In this document: positions 34,139 through 45,200 of the stretch, piece after piece
How positions within the stretch are numbered: position 1 is the first letter of the stretch
How the letters are laid out: each line of letters opens with the position of its first letter
NCBI GenBank assembly: GCA_965116345.1
Contig: OZ220680.1
Span: 3,658,001-3,722,000 of the forward strand
Direction: 5' to 3'
DNA: 64,000 bases
From: VXYL01 sp965116345
GTDB lineage: Bacteria > Pseudomonadota > Gammaproteobacteria > Pseudomonadales > Azotimanducaceae
Position numbers and translations under genes: made by a program
The notes under the pieces: model-generated
Told to the model about the DNA's origin: nothing
The model's input: the letters and a program-made list of their open reading frames with translations, nothing else
Database searches by the model: none

Positions 34139-34324
34139 CTAGGGAAGGTCTGATTAAGACCTTCCCTAGCGCGGCACAGGGATGTGCCGCCAAATTCAAC
34201 GACGCAAGGAGTTGAATTTGCACGCAAAAAAAAGACCGCGTTCTTGTTTTTGCGTTTCTGATCAAGCCAGGGATGGCTTGATCAGAGCATTCCTAGGGAT
34301 GGCTTGATCATGAGCATTCCTTAG
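34139..34324. repeat. Five-hairpin MITE-like element, copy 1
   Basis: The element starts at CTAG (34139) and ends at TTAG (34321-34324). Inside are five successive inverted repeats: GGAAGGTCTgattAAGACCTTCC, GGCACAgggaTGTGCC, AAATTCAA/TTGAATTT, ACGCAAAAA/TTTTTGCGT and TGATCAAGCC/GGCTTGATCA; the right end is partly duplicated. The outer ends GGAAGGTCTGATTAAG and (reverse) GGAATGCTCATGATCA resemble each other and IS5-family ends. No coding capacity. The dnaE2 stop codon lies in the terminal TTAG. Confidence 0.8.
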
Positions 34325-37300
34325 TGGAAGTTCCTCGATGTGAACGCCGCCGTCGCGTCGACCGGGCCGTTCGCCCGGTCGTCGCCGCTGGGTGTGGGCG
34401 AAGACAGTTCGCCGAGCTTGTGGCTCAAGTCGCGCACCTGGCCGGCGACGACGTGGATGACGGCGCCTTCCCGTTCCACGATCCCCTTGACGACGATCAA
34501 TCGGCTTTGCAGCAGGGCGGCGCGGAAACGTTGCAGCACCGAGTTCCAGACGACGATGTTGCTGTTGCCGGTTTCGTCCTCCAGGGTCATGAACACCACC
34601 CCGGACGAGGTGCCGGGACGCTGCCGGCAGGTGACGATGCCCGCCACCCGGACGAACTGTTCGTGCCGGTAGCCGGCGAGTTCGACGGCCGTGCGGCAGC
34701 CCTTGAATTCCGGCTCGCCGCGCAACAGCGCCATGGGATGCGGTCCGAGGGTGAGCCCGAGGTAGCGGTAGTCCGCCAGCAGATCCTCACCCTGGGAGGG
34801 TCCGTCGAGAGCAACGGTGGTCCGATAGGGCGTTTGGTCTCCCCGCCAAAGAGCGGTGGGCCGGTCGATGCCGGCAGCGTCCCAATGCGCCTGGTAGCGG
34901 TGTCCCGACAGGCTTTCGAGGGCGCCGGCCCGAGCGAGAAAGGTCAGCGCCCGGTCGTCGAGTTCGGCACGCCGGTTGAGGTCGTCGATGTCCCGGAACG
35001 GCTGGGCGTTCTCGATGCGGCGCGCGGCCTCCTCGCTCAAGCCCTTGACCTGGCGCAGGCCCACGCGCAGCGCCGGCTGGGCCGCGCGGTAACCGTCTAT
35101 GTGTCGTCGTGCCGGTGATTCCACACGCTCCAGGCGCTCCACACGCTCCAGGCGCTCCACGCGATAGTCCCAGCCGCTCTTCTGCACATCGACGGGACGC
35201 GCCTCGATGCCGTGGGCGACGACGTCCTGAAGGAGCTGTGAAGGCGAGTAGAAACCCATCGGCAGACTGTTCAGGAGGCCACAGCAGAACGCTGCGGGCT
35301 GGTGGCGCTTCAACCAGGCGGAAACGTAGACCAGAAGGGCGAAACTCGCGGCGTGGGATTCCGGGAAGCCGTACTCGCCGAAGCCCTTGATCTGCTCGAA
35401 GATGCGCTCGGCGAAGTCGCGGTCGAGGCCCCGCTCGAGCATGCCGTCGACGAGCTTCCCCTCGAAACGCTCCAGGCCCCCGCGGCGCCGCCAGGCCGCC
35501 ATGGCGCGCCGAAGCTGGTCCGCTTCCCCCGCCGAGAAGCCCGCCGCCACCATGGCGAGTTCGATGACCTGTTCCTGGAAAATGGGGATGCCGAGGGTGC
35601 GATCGAGAACCTTGCGAACCGCGTCGTTGGCGTAGACGACCGGCTCCAGTCCCTGGCGGCGGCGCAGGTAGGGATGCACCATGTTGCCCTGGATCGGCCC
35701 CGGGCGGACGATCGCGACCTCGATCACCAGATCGTAGAAATTCTCGGGCTTCAAGCGCGGCAGCATGGACATCTGCGCGCGGGATTCGACCTGGAAGACG
35801 CCGACACTGTCCGCGCGCTGGAGCATGGCGTAGGTTTCCGGATCCTCCGGCGGAATCTCGTCCATGCGAACCGGTGAAAAGCCGCTCGTCGCCGGCTGGG
35901 ATGCGATCAGGTCGAGGGTCTTGCGGATCGCCGTCAGCATGCCGAGGCCGAGCACGTCGACCTTCAGCAGGTTCAAGGCTTCGAGGTCGTCCTTGTCCCA
36001 CTGGATGACGGTGCGATCCGCCATGGCGGCGTTCTCCACCGGCACCAGTTGCGCCAACGGCCCGGCGGAGATGACGAAACCGCCGACATGCTGGGACAGA
36101 TGGCGGGGGAAGCCGAGAATCTCGTTGACGAGATACTCGAACTGGCGGGCGGTGCGGCTCTCCGGCGCGACACCCGCCGCTTCGAGGCGTGTCTTGATTT
36201 CCTTGCGGTCGTCCCACCAAGACATGGACTTCGCCAGGAGGTCGACTAGGTCGGCGTCGAGACCGAGCGCCTTGCCAACGTCGCGGATGGCGCTGCGCGG
36301 CCGGTAGGTGATCAGCGTCGCGGCCAGCGCGGCCCGGTGCCGGCCGTAGCGCTCGTAGATGTACTGGATCACCTCTTCGCGGCGCTCGTGCTCGAAGTCG
36401 ACGTCGATGTCCGGCGGCTCGTCGCGTTCCTTCGACACGAAGCGTTCGAACAACAGGTGCATGCGCGCCGGGTCCACCTCGGTGATCCCGAGGCAATAGC
36501 AGACCGCGGAGTTGGCGGCGGAGCCCCGCCCCTGGCAGAGGATGTCACGCGCCTTCGCGAAGCGGACGATGTCGTGGACCGTGAGGAAGAAGTACTCGTA
36601 GCCGAGTTCGGCGACGAGTTGCAGTTCCTTGTCGATCAGCGCGACGACATCCGCCGGGGTTCCCTCGGGCCAGCGTGTCTTCGCACCGGCCTCGGTGAGG
36701 CGGCGCAGATGCTCGGCCGGGGAGAGCCCCGCCGGCACCAGTTCGCGCGGATACTCGTAGCGGAGTTCGCCCAGCGAGAACGTGCAGCGCTCGGCCACCG
36801 CCATTGTTTCCGCGAGCATTTCCGGCGGGTAGATCTCCGCCATTCCCGACTGCGGTCTCAGGTAGCGTTCGCGGTTCTGGTCGACCCGGGTTCCCAGGGA
36901 GTGGACGGGCATCTTCATACGGATGGCCGTCAGCACATCGCGCAGTGGTTGACGATCCGGCGAGTGCATGCAGGCACCGTTGCTGGCGACGACCGGCAGG
37001 TCGAGGCGCGACGACAGGGTCAGCACCTGGGCGGCCTTGTCGAGATCGTCGTGTTCCAGGAAGAGTTCCAGTGAAATCCACAAGTTGGCAAGCAACTGCT
37101 TGAGATCGCGTCCTACCTTCAATTTTCCGGCGAAGGGTTCTCGGTTCGGAATCCAGAGCGCGAGGCAATCGTCCACGCTTTCGCGCAGGTCTTCGACGGT
37201 GAGTTCGTATTCGCCCTTCGGCGCGCGGCGGCGTGCCCGGGTGATGAGTTCGGAGAGCTGTCCGTAGGCGCACCGGTCGGGGGCGAGCAGGACAAGGTGG

Positions 37301-37575
37301 ATGTCCCCTCCATCGGTCGGAATGTGGAATTCGGCGCCGACGATCAGCTTGATCCCGACCTCCTGGGCGGCGAGGTGGGCCTTGACGACACCGGCCAGGG
37401 AACACTCGTCGGTGATGGCGATGGCCTGGTAGCCGAGGGCGTGGGCGGTGCGCACCAGTTCTTCGGGATGAGACGCCCCGCGCAGGAAGCTGAAGTTGGA
37501 GATGGCATGCAGTTCGGCGAATGCGAACCGCTGGCGCGGTTCGTTTGCAGTTTGCTGCGCAAACTGCGCGTTCAT
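34321..37575 (-). CDS. dnaE2: Error-prone DNA polymerase DnaE2 (ImuC)
   Basis: 1084 residues from ATG 37575 (MNAQFAQQTANEPRQRF); upstream frame extensions come from a duplicated 65-bp block. The PHP domain begins FSFLRGASHPEELVRTA, and the polymerase active site is PPDIDVDFEHERREEV near residue 387, preceded by GRGSAANSAVCYCLGITEVDP. An OB domain lies near the end (VRVAGIVTCRQRPGTSSG). With ImuA and ImuB it performs SOS mutagenesis. An 18-bp in-frame repeat (about 35118-35162) adds RLERVERLERVE in the C-terminal third. The stop is at the border of a repeat element. Confidence 0.95.
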   Translation of the reverse strand: MNAQFAQQTANEPRQRFAFAELHAISNFSFLRGASHPEELVRTAHALGYQAIAITDECSLAGVVKAHLAAQEVGIKLIVGAEFHIPTDGGDIHLVLLAPDRCAYGQLSELITRARRRAPKGEYELTVEDLRESVDDCLALWIPNREPFAGKLKVGRDLKQLLANLWISLELFLEHDDLDKAAQVLTLSSRLDLPVVASNGACMHSPDRQPLRDVLTAIRMKMPVHSLGTRVDQNRERYLRPQSGMAEIYPPEMLAETMAVAERCTFSLGELRYEYPRELVPAGLSPAEHLRRLTEAGAKTRWPEGTPADVVALIDKELQLVAELGYEYFFLTVHDIVRFAKARDILCQGRGSAANSAVCYCLGITEVDPARMHLLFERFVSKERDEPPDIDVDFEHERREEVIQYIYERYGRHRAALAATLITYRPRSAIRDVGKALGLDADLVDLLAKSMSWWDDRKEIKTRLEAAGVAPESRTARQFEYLVNEILGFPRHLSQHVGGFVISAGPLAQLVPVENAAMADRTVIQWDKDDLEALNLLKVDVLGLGMLTAIRKTLDLIASQPATSGFSPVRMDEIPPEDPETYAMLQRADSVGVFQVESRAQMSMLPRLKPENFYDLVIEVAIVRPGPIQGNMVHPYLRRRQGLEPVVYANDAVRKVLDRTLGIPIFQEQVIELAMVAAGFSAGEADQLRRAMAAWRRRGGLERFEGKLVDGMLERGLDRDFAERIFEQIKGFGEYGFPESHAASFALLVYVSAWLKRHQPAAFCCGLLNSLPMGFYSPSQLLQDVVAHGIEARPVDVQKSGWDYRVERLERVERLERVESPARRHIDGYRAAQPALRVGLRQVKGLSEEAARRIENAQPFRDIDDLNRRAELDDRALTFLARAGALESLSGHRYQAHWDAAGIDRPTALWRGDQTPYRTTVALDGPSQGEDLLADYRYLGLTLGPHPMALLRGEPEFKGCRTAVELAGYRHEQFVRVAGIVTCRQRPGTSSGVVFMTLEDETGNSNIVVWNSVLQRFRAALLQSRLIVVKGIVEREGAVIHVVAGQVRDLSHKLGELSSPTPSGDDRANGPVDATAAFTSRNFH

Positions 37576-37654
37576 CGCTCGCACCCCGCGAACCGCTGGC
37601 GTGGTTCGTTTGCAGTTTGCTGCGCAAACTGCGCACTCATCGCTCGCACCCCGT
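37525..37654. repeat. 65-bp tandem duplication at the dnaE2 start
   Basis: Two 65-bp copies (37525-37589 and 37590-37654) differ at only a few positions. Each contains two palindromes: CGAACCGCtggcGCGGTTCG (imperfect in copy 2) and GCAGTTTGctgcgCAAACTGC. The period is not a multiple of three, so only one copy can be in the dnaE2 frame as annotated. The true start codon lies in the first copy. Confidence 0.85.
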
Positions 37655-37738
37655 AGGGGCGACCCTTGTGGTCGCCCGTTGTGACTTACCGCGCGTTGCG
37701 GGTCCGCCGGCGTGGGCGGGGACAAGCCCCGCCCCTAC
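37653..37738. repeat. Two opposed GTAGGGG hairpin repeats between imuB and dnaE2
   Basis: 37653-37678 carries GTAGGGGCGACCCTTGTGGT followed by CGCCCG, and 37714-37738 carries GGGCGGGGACAAGCCCCGCC followed by CCTAC, in the opposite orientation. Together with the 65-bp duplication they fill the 185-bp gap that interrupts an otherwise overlapping operon. Confidence 0.7.
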
Positions 37739-37760
37739 GCTGCCCGAACCGCGCTGTTCG

Positions 37761-39299
37761 TCAGGAGAAATAGCCATGCAGATACCAACGTTCGTTCCGG
37801 TCGCGGTACAGCCAGCACTGCACGCCGTCCTTGGAGACGGCGGTGAAGTAGTCGCGGTGTTGCTGCGCGGTGTCCCACCACCCGGTTTCGATGCGCTCCG
37901 GCCCGGAGTGCAATTCGAACTGCCGGGCGTCCACGGGCTTCGGCGGGTCGAACAGCCACAGCGGACGGTGGGCCGCCGGCCGAGGCTCCGATGTCGACCG
38001 GCGAAGGTGCGTCGCGCGTTCGAAGGACCAGGAGTGTTCCGGTCGGTGGTCGTCGACGATCCTGAGGCCCCGGACCGCGTCGCGGCCGAGCTTGGCGGTG
38101 AGCGAGTCCACGAGTTCGGTGCTCGACGCCGTGGCACGCGACTGCGCGCCTTTCGCCCCTAGGAGCGCCAGGAGATCCGTGTCGACGGGGTTGAGCGGCG
38201 CGGTGGAATCGGCCTGCAGAGAGACGCTCATCACCCCTTCGGCCTCTTTGCTTAGCTCGGTGCGCTCGAGTTTCAGCTTGCTCAAGGCAAGCAGCGCCCT
38301 GTCGTCCGTACGCGGCTCGGCGAATTCGACGGTCAACGCGGTCGCTGGCCCGGACAGTGGTTCCAATGTCCAGGTCAGGGCGCTGACGCCGAGTTGACGC
38401 CTGGCGAGCCAACGAACGAGTTCCGCAAGCAGCCGGCGCATGGGCAGGAGCAGGGCGCCCTTGCCGCGTATAGGTTCCAGCAGATGCACACTGGAGCGGA
38501 ATGTTTCGGGCGGCTCGATGTATTCGCGGGGATCGGCCTTCTGCCCGGTCAGGCGTGCCAGGTAGTCCACCAGCGCCGGCCCGAACCGTTTGCCCAGTTC
38601 CCAGGCCGGCAGCCTGCGGAGTTCGCCGATCCGGGTGATGCCCATGTTCGCCAGCCGTTCGAGATCCTTGGGCGGCAGGTCGGTATGGATGAGCGCCGCG
38701 TTTACTAACGCGCCGTTTACTAACGCGCCGTTTACTAACGCGCCGTTGACGAACGCGCCGTCGTGCAACGCATCGTCATCGTTTTGGGGCATGCCGACCG
38801 CAGCCGAGCGCGCCAGCACCAAGGCCGCCAGCGGCGTGGCCGCCGCCGCCATGGATCCCTCGTGTCCGAGGCGTCGGCAGCGGGCGGCGAGTTCGTCCGT
38901 GATCGCCGTCAGACCGCTGCACGGCATGGCGAAGTCGGCTGCTTGCCGGACCACCCGTTTCCAAGGAAGGCGCAGGCTGCCGCGCACTTCCAGCAGCACC
39001 GCATCGGGCGGCGCGAGACTTACCCGGGGGGTGAAGTGGTAGCCGGCGTGTCCGAGGAGTTCGAGACGACGCAGCTCCGCCGCCGGGTCGCGGGCGAAGT
39101 GCACGAGTTCCGGCATGATGGTGTGCGCCGTGGCCAGTGTGCTGCCGATTTCGACGCCGCCAAGGCGCGCCTCCTTGTTCGCCTGCACCACCCGGTTGTC
39201 CGCCACCAGGACCGCGGGTGCCCGGCAACGCGACCCGAGCAGGTGACCTTCGAGGCCGAGCAGGGGAAAGTACGCCGCCAGCCAGAGCATTTTCTTCAT
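37761..39299 (-). CDS. imuB: ImuB, Y-family polymerase-like mutasome subunit
   Basis: 512 residues. The fold follows the DinB/UmuC family but the catalytic Asp motif at the start is replaced (MLWLAAYFPLLGLEG), as expected for ImuB, which lacks polymerase activity and bridges DnaE2 to the beta clamp. PPDAVLLEVRGSLRLPW and a helix-hairpin-helix ITRIGELRRLPAWEL are visible. Between about residues 180 and 200 a 15-bp tandem repeat (38700-38760) codes for VNGALVNGALVNGALVN, placed in the finger region before the HhH. Such an insert is unusual. The start overlaps the imuA stop (ATGA). Confidence 0.92.
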   Translation of the reverse strand: MKKMLWLAAYFPLLGLEGHLLGSRCRAPAVLVADNRVVQANKEARLGGVEIGSTLATAHTIMPELVHFARDPAAELRRLELLGHAGYHFTPRVSLAPPDAVLLEVRGSLRLPWKRVVRQAADFAMPCSGLTAITDELAARCRRLGHEGSMAAAATPLAALVLARSAAVGMPQNDDDALHDGAFVNGALVNGALVNGALVNAALIHTDLPPKDLERLANMGITRIGELRRLPAWELGKRFGPALVDYLARLTGQKADPREYIEPPETFRSSVHLLEPIRGKGALLLPMRRLLAELVRWLARRQLGVSALTWTLEPLSGPATALTVEFAEPRTDDRALLALSKLKLERTELSKEAEGVMSVSLQADSTAPLNPVDTDLLALLGAKGAQSRATASSTELVDSLTAKLGRDAVRGLRIVDDHRPEHSWSFERATHLRRSTSEPRPAAHRPLWLFDPPKPVDARQFELHSGPERIETGWWDTAQQHRDYFTAVSKDGVQCWLYRDRNERWYLHGYFS

Positions 39300-39976
39300 G
39301 CCCGCTCCATAAACCCGGCTTCGGGGTTGTCGAAAGTCAACTCGATGCCCGACAGCGGCCAGCCGCCACGGCGTTTGACGATGTCCACAAGCAACCCACC
39401 ATGCCGTGGTCGGAGGTGTAGCCGGAGTTCGGCGGCGGACGGGTCGCCGACCGCATCCTCCGGCCGGAACAGGCTGGCCCAGGCACCTCCCTGGCGTGCC
39501 GCGAACTGCAGACGCCGGAGTTCCACGAATTTGAGACGCGACTCCGACAGCCAGCCGAGCACGGCGCAGCAGGCACCGGTTCTCAAGGCCTGCTCAAGCG
39601 CCCAGAGAGCCTCGCCGTGGCTATCCGGGTGGACCAGCAGCACCTTGGCGAGATCGATGCCCGCTGCCTGCAGGGCGGGCGCATAGGGAACGAAAGGCGG
39701 CGCAACCCAGGTGATCAGACGGTCCTCGGCCGCCGAAAGCGCGGCCAGCGCCGGCGACACCAGACGCAGTTCGCCGATGCCGGGGGCGGCGCAGAGCAGC
39801 TCGGTCAGGCCCGCCGTCGGCCAGCCGCGATCAACCAGTTCCGCATCCAGGACCGGAAAACCGGTGCCGATGCCATCCGACCCGCCTTTGGATCCTGGTC
39901 CGTACTCCTGAAGCTCACGCGCCCGCCACAACCCCGATCCGGCGCAAAGCTTGTCGAGCATGTTGACATTCGACAT
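39296..39976 (-). CDS. imuA: ImuA, RecA/SulA-like mutasome protein
   Basis: 226 residues starting MSNVNMLDKLCAGSGLWRAREL. The sequence matches ImuA in pattern: FPVLDAELVDRGWPTAGLTE near residue 42, AEDRLITWVAPPFVPYAPAL and SESRLKFVELRRLQFAARQG. It is a RecA-related protein without an obvious Walker A box, as is common for gammaproteobacterial ImuA. It is the first gene of imuA-imuB-dnaE2. A LexA box lies 8 bp upstream of the start, so the operon should be induced by DNA damage. Confidence 0.9.
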   Translation of the reverse strand: MSNVNMLDKLCAGSGLWRARELQEYGPGSKGGSDGIGTGFPVLDAELVDRGWPTAGLTELLCAAPGIGELRLVSPALAALSAAEDRLITWVAPPFVPYAPALQAAGIDLAKVLLVHPDSHGEALWALEQALRTGACCAVLGWLSESRLKFVELRRLQFAARQGGAWASLFRPEDAVGDPSAAELRLHLRPRHGGLLVDIVKRRGGWPLSGIELTFDNPEAGFMERA

Positions 39977-39984
39977 GACGACGA

Positions 39985-40000
39985 CTGTCTTTCCATACAG
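39985..40000 (-). promoter_or_regulatory. LexA (SOS) box of the imuA-imuB-dnaE2 operon
   Basis: CTGTctttccatACAG is a perfect match to the CTGT-N8-ACAG core of the gammaproteobacterial LexA operator. It lies 8 bp before the imuA start codon, so bound LexA would cover the transcription or translation start. Its form supports a gammaproteobacterial LexA. Confidence 0.88.
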
Positions 40001-40254
40001 GGGTTGGCCAGATTATCTGGGTTTTCGTACAGTATCAAGATGTGCGCCCTGTGCAAGTACAAGACGAGCGCGCGAACAAGTGCGAGGCGCGCCCCATGAT
40101 CACGTACGAAGTGTGCGGCGGAGGCGAGTGTCGCCTTCCGGCTAGGGTGAATTGGCCGTGGCTCTCCCGCCACGGCTCTGGCGTTTTGCCGCATCCAAGG
40201 TAAAGTAGCCGTTTTGCCCGCGCCCGGCCGACCGACAAGCGAACGGAAGACTTG

Positions 40255-41103
<849 letters not shown>

Positions 41104-41105
41104 AC

Positions 41106-42269
41106 GTGCTGATCAACTTCTTCCTGACCCTGCGCCGCTACCAGGTGCCGGCGACGATCCGCGAGTTGATGGATCTGATCAACGCTCTCGGCCAACGGGT
41201 GGTGTACAGCAACGTCGACGACTTCTACCTGCTGTCGCGCACCTGCATGGTCAAGGACGAGAAGAACTACGACAAGTTCGACCGCGCCTTCAGCGCCTAC
41301 TTCAAGGGTCTCGAGGACCTCCACGGCCTGCTCGAGTCCCTGATTCCCGACGAATGGCTGCGGCGCGAGTTCGAACGCGCGCTCACCCCCGAGGAACTCG
41401 AACAGATCAAGTCGCTCGGCGGCCTGGAGAAACTCATCGAGGCGTTCCGCGAGGCCCGGGAGAAGGCCGAAGCCGAACAGGGCCAGGGTGAGGATGAAGA
41501 GGGCCGGCAGGGCAATGCGGACCGACCGGGGCAGGGCGGCCCCGGTGGACCCGGCCGGGGTCGGAAAAAGAAGGCCAAGAAGGTCTGGGACCAGCGCCAG
41601 TACCGGAACCTCGACGACTCGGTGGAGATCGGCACGCGCAACATCAAGATGGCGCTGCGTCGGCTGCGCAAGTTCGCCCGTACCGGCGAGGAGGAGGAGC
41701 TGGACCTGGACGACACCGTCCGCTCCACCGCCGACAACGGCGGCATGCTCGACATCCGCCTGCGTCCCCTGCGCCGAAACACCGTGAAGGTCCTGCTGCT
41801 GCTCGACATCGGCGGCTCCATGGACGCCCATGTCAGGGTCTGCGAGGAACTGTTCTCGGCGACGCGAACCGAGTTCAAGCACTTGGAGAGCTACTACTTC
41901 CACAACTTCATCTACGAGTCCGTGTGGAAGGACAACCGTCGGCGCATGAACGAGCGCATCCCCACCTGGGAGCTCCTCCACAAGTACGCTCGGGACTACA
42001 AGGTGGTATTCGTCGGCGACGCCACCATGGCGCCCTACGAGATCACCCACGCCGGCGGCAGCGTCGAGCACTGGAACGAGGAACCCGGGGCGGTGTGGAT
42101 ATCCCGTTTCACGGCGGGCTACGACAAGCTCGTGTGGATCAACCCCACGCCCCAGGAGACCTGGGAGTACTCGACGTCCGTGGCCATGACCCGCGAACTG
42201 GTGGACGGGCAGATGTATCCGCTCACCGTCGCCGGTCTCGAGGGAGGCATGGGCTTCCTCTCCAAGTAG
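41106..42269 (+). CDS. VWA-domain (CoxE-like) protein, partner of MoxR ATPase
   Basis: 387 residues from GTG 41106. The N-terminal helical half (MLINFFLTLRRYQVPATIRE) and a Gly/Arg-rich linker near residues 125-160 precede a C-terminal VWA domain. The metal site reads LLLLDIGGSMDAHVR, where the canonical DxSxS is changed to D-x-G-x-S, so metal binding may be altered. ESVWKDNRRRMNERIPTWEL and VWINPTPQETWEY are typical for this CoxE-like group. It works with the MoxR protein upstream; the target complex is unknown. Confidence 0.88.
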   Translation: MLINFFLTLRRYQVPATIRELMDLINALGQRVVYSNVDDFYLLSRTCMVKDEKNYDKFDRAFSAYFKGLEDLHGLLESLIPDEWLRREFERALTPEELEQIKSLGGLEKLIEAFREAREKAEAEQGQGEDEEGRQGNADRPGQGGPGGPGRGRKKKAKKVWDQRQYRNLDDSVEIGTRNIKMALRRLRKFARTGEEEELDLDDTVRSTADNGGMLDIRLRPLRRNTVKVLLLLDIGGSMDAHVRVCEELFSATRTEFKHLESYYFHNFIYESVWKDNRRRMNERIPTWELLHKYARDYKVVFVGDATMAPYEITHAGGSVEHWNEEPGAVWISRFTAGYDKLVWINPTPQETWEYSTSVAMTRELVDGQMYPLTVAGLEGGMGFLSK

Positions 42270-42298
42270 CCCTACCGCGGCGACCGGCGCCGTCGACC

Positions 42299-45200
42299 AT
42301 GTCCTCGACCCCTCCGTCCCCGATACCTCACGGCCTGCAACCGCGTTTCCCCGCGGAACTGCCCATCAGCGCGTGCATCGACGAGATCGTCGAATCGCTG
42401 CGCCGCCATCCGGTGCTGATCGTGGCCGGCGAGACCGGATCCGGCAAGACGACCCAACTACCCAAGGCCTGCCTCGCCGCCGGGATCGGCGCGCGCGGGG
42501 TCATCGCCCACACCCAGCCCCGGCGGCTCGCGGCGCGCACCGTGGCGGCGCGGATCGCCACCGAACTCGGAGTCGAACTAGGTGCCGAGGTGGGCTACGC
42601 CGTGCGCTTCAGCGAACGTGTGTCCGAGAGAACGCGGATCAAGGTGATGACCGACGGCCTGCTCCTCAACGACATCCAGCGCGACCGGCGACTTCTGCGC
42701 TACGACTGCGTGATCGTCGACGAGGCCCATGAACGCAGTCTCAATGTCGACTTCATCCTCGGCTACCTGCGCCGGCTGCTGGACCGGCGCAGGGATCTCA
42801 AGGTCGTCGTCACCAGCGCCACCATCGACGTCGACGCCTTCGCCAAGCACTTCGGCGACGCGCCGGTGGTCGAGGTCTCGGGCCGCGGGTTTCCGGTCGA
42901 TGTCGTCTATCAACCCGAGGAGCAACCCGAGGAGCAACCCGAGGAGCAACCGGCGGAGCGACCGGAGGAGCGACCGGAGGAGGGCTATGCGCCCGAAGCG
43001 CTCTTGGACTGCCTGCGCACCATCGCCAGCCAGGCCCCGGTCGGCGACCGCGACATCCTCGTGTTCCAGTCCGGCGAACGGGAGATCTTCGAGACCTCGC
43101 AACGGCTGAAACGCGCGTTCGCGGAGCGGTTCGAGATTCTGCCGCTCTACGCCCGCCTGCCGGCCAAGGAGCAGCAGCGCATTTTCGCCCCCGGTGCCCG
43201 CCAGCGGGTGGTGTTGGCGACCAACGTCGCGGAGACCAGCATCACGGTGCCGAACATCGGCTATGTCGTCGATCCCGGCTTCGCCCGCGTGAGCCGCTAC
43301 AGCTATCGGGCCAAGCTGCAACGTCTGCCCGTGGAACCGATCTCCCAGGCCAGCGCCCGGCAACGCGCGGGTCGCTGCGGGCGCGTGGCGCCCGGGGTTT
43401 GCTACCGGCTCTACGGCGAGCAGGACTTCGAAGACCGGCCGGCATACACCGATCCGGAACTGACGCGCACCAATCTCGCTGCGGTTGTCCTCGCCATGCG
43501 CGCTTTCCGTCTCGGCGACATCGAATCGTTCCCGTTCATCGACCCGCCCGCGCCACGTGCAGTGCGCGACGCCATCGGCCTGCTGCACGAACTGCAGGCC
43601 CTGGAGAACGACGAGCTGACCACCACGGGGCGCACCATGGCGCGCCTGCCGGTGGACCCGAGGCTGACGCGGATGCTGGTCGAGGCGGCGAAGCCCGACT
43701 GCGGTGCACTGTCCGAAGTCCTGATAATCGCATCGGCGTTGGCCGCGCAGGACCCGCGCCTCCGCCCCTTGGACCGACGGGACGCGGCTGACCGGGCGCA
43801 CGCCGAATTCGCCGACCCGGGGTCGGACTTCCTCGCCTACGTGAACCTCTGGGGTTACCTGGAGGAAGCACGATCAAACCTATCCCGCGCGGCGTTCCGG
43901 CGCCTGCTGGAAGGTCGCTTCCTGAGTCCCGCGCGAGTCCGCGAGTGGCGCGCGTTGCACCGCCAACTACTGCTCGCCTGCCGAGACCTCGGCATGCGAC
44001 CGAATCGGCGGCCGGCAGCCTACGCGGCCGTGCACCGCGCGCTGCTGTCGGGTTCACTGGGATTCATCGGCGCCAAGCGCGAGCCGTCGTCCGACCGCGG
44101 GCGCGGTCCGAAACGGCGGGCGGTGGAGTACGACGGCGCCCGTGGTCTGCGGTTCCGGCTGTTTCCCGGATCGGCTCTCGCCCGGGGTGCGCCGAAGTGG
44201 GTGGTGGCGGCGGAGGTCAGCGACACCGGTCGGACCTATGCACGTTGCGTGGCGAGCATCGAGCCGGAATGGATCGAGAAGGCGGCGGCGCATCTGCTTC
44301 GGCGCAGCCATTCCGAACCCTACTGGGATGCCCGGCGCGGCGAAGCCATGGTCCGCGAGCAGGTTTCCGTGTACGGCCTCACCGTGGTCGGAGAGCGCCC
44401 GCGAAGGGCGGTGGAAGTCGACCCCGAAGCCGCCCGGCAGATCTTCGTCCGGGAGGCCCTGCTGAACGGTGACCGGCGCCTCGAAGCCGCGTTTCTGGAG
44501 CGCAACGAGCGGCTCCGTCACGAAATCGAGGAGCGTCAGGCGAAGAGCCGACGCGCCGATCTCCTCGCCGGCGAGTCGGTGCGTACGGCCTTCTACCTGG
44601 AACGGCTGCCGGACGAGGTCTGTTCCATCGCCACCTTCAACGACCACGTTCGCAACGCCTCCGCCGACGAGTTGGCCCGCTTCGAGATGACGCTTGACGA
44701 CCTCGCCTCCGGTGCCGAGGCCAGCCTCGCCGAGGACGACTTTCCGACCCGGCTCGCAGTCGGCGCGGGGGAAGTGGCGCTGGCCTACCGGTTCGCCCCC
44801 GGGGAATCCGACGACGGCGTCTCGCTGCGCACCGAGCCGGGGATGCTGAGCCAACTGGATGCGGATGCCCTGGAGTGGCTGGTGCCGGGATTCCTGGAGG
44901 ACAAGTGCCTCGCCCTCGTTCGCGGTCTGCCCAAGGCACTCCGGCGGCAGCTGGCACCGGCGCGCGACCGCCTGAAACCCGTGATGCCGGACCTTGGAGA
45001 ACCGGGGACGTACCGTCGCGGCAGACTGGCGACGGCCCTGTCGGCCGCGATTCGCACCACCCATGGCATTGCGGTGCCGGTGGACGCGTGGCGAGAGGAG
45101 AACCTGCCCGGTCATCTGAGGATCAACATCCAGGTGCGCGATCGGCGCGGGCGCACGCTGGACCAGGATAGGGATCTCGCCGCGCTGAAGAGCCGGGTAA

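Noticed and set aside
37576..37725. N-terminal extension of dnaE2 by 50 residues
   Set aside because: It is a translation of the 65-bp duplication and hairpin repeats; the PHP domain begins after the ATG at 37575.
41924..42298. N-terminal extension of hrpA by 125 residues
   Set aside because: It reads through the VWA gene in another frame; HrpA homology begins at the ATG at 42299.
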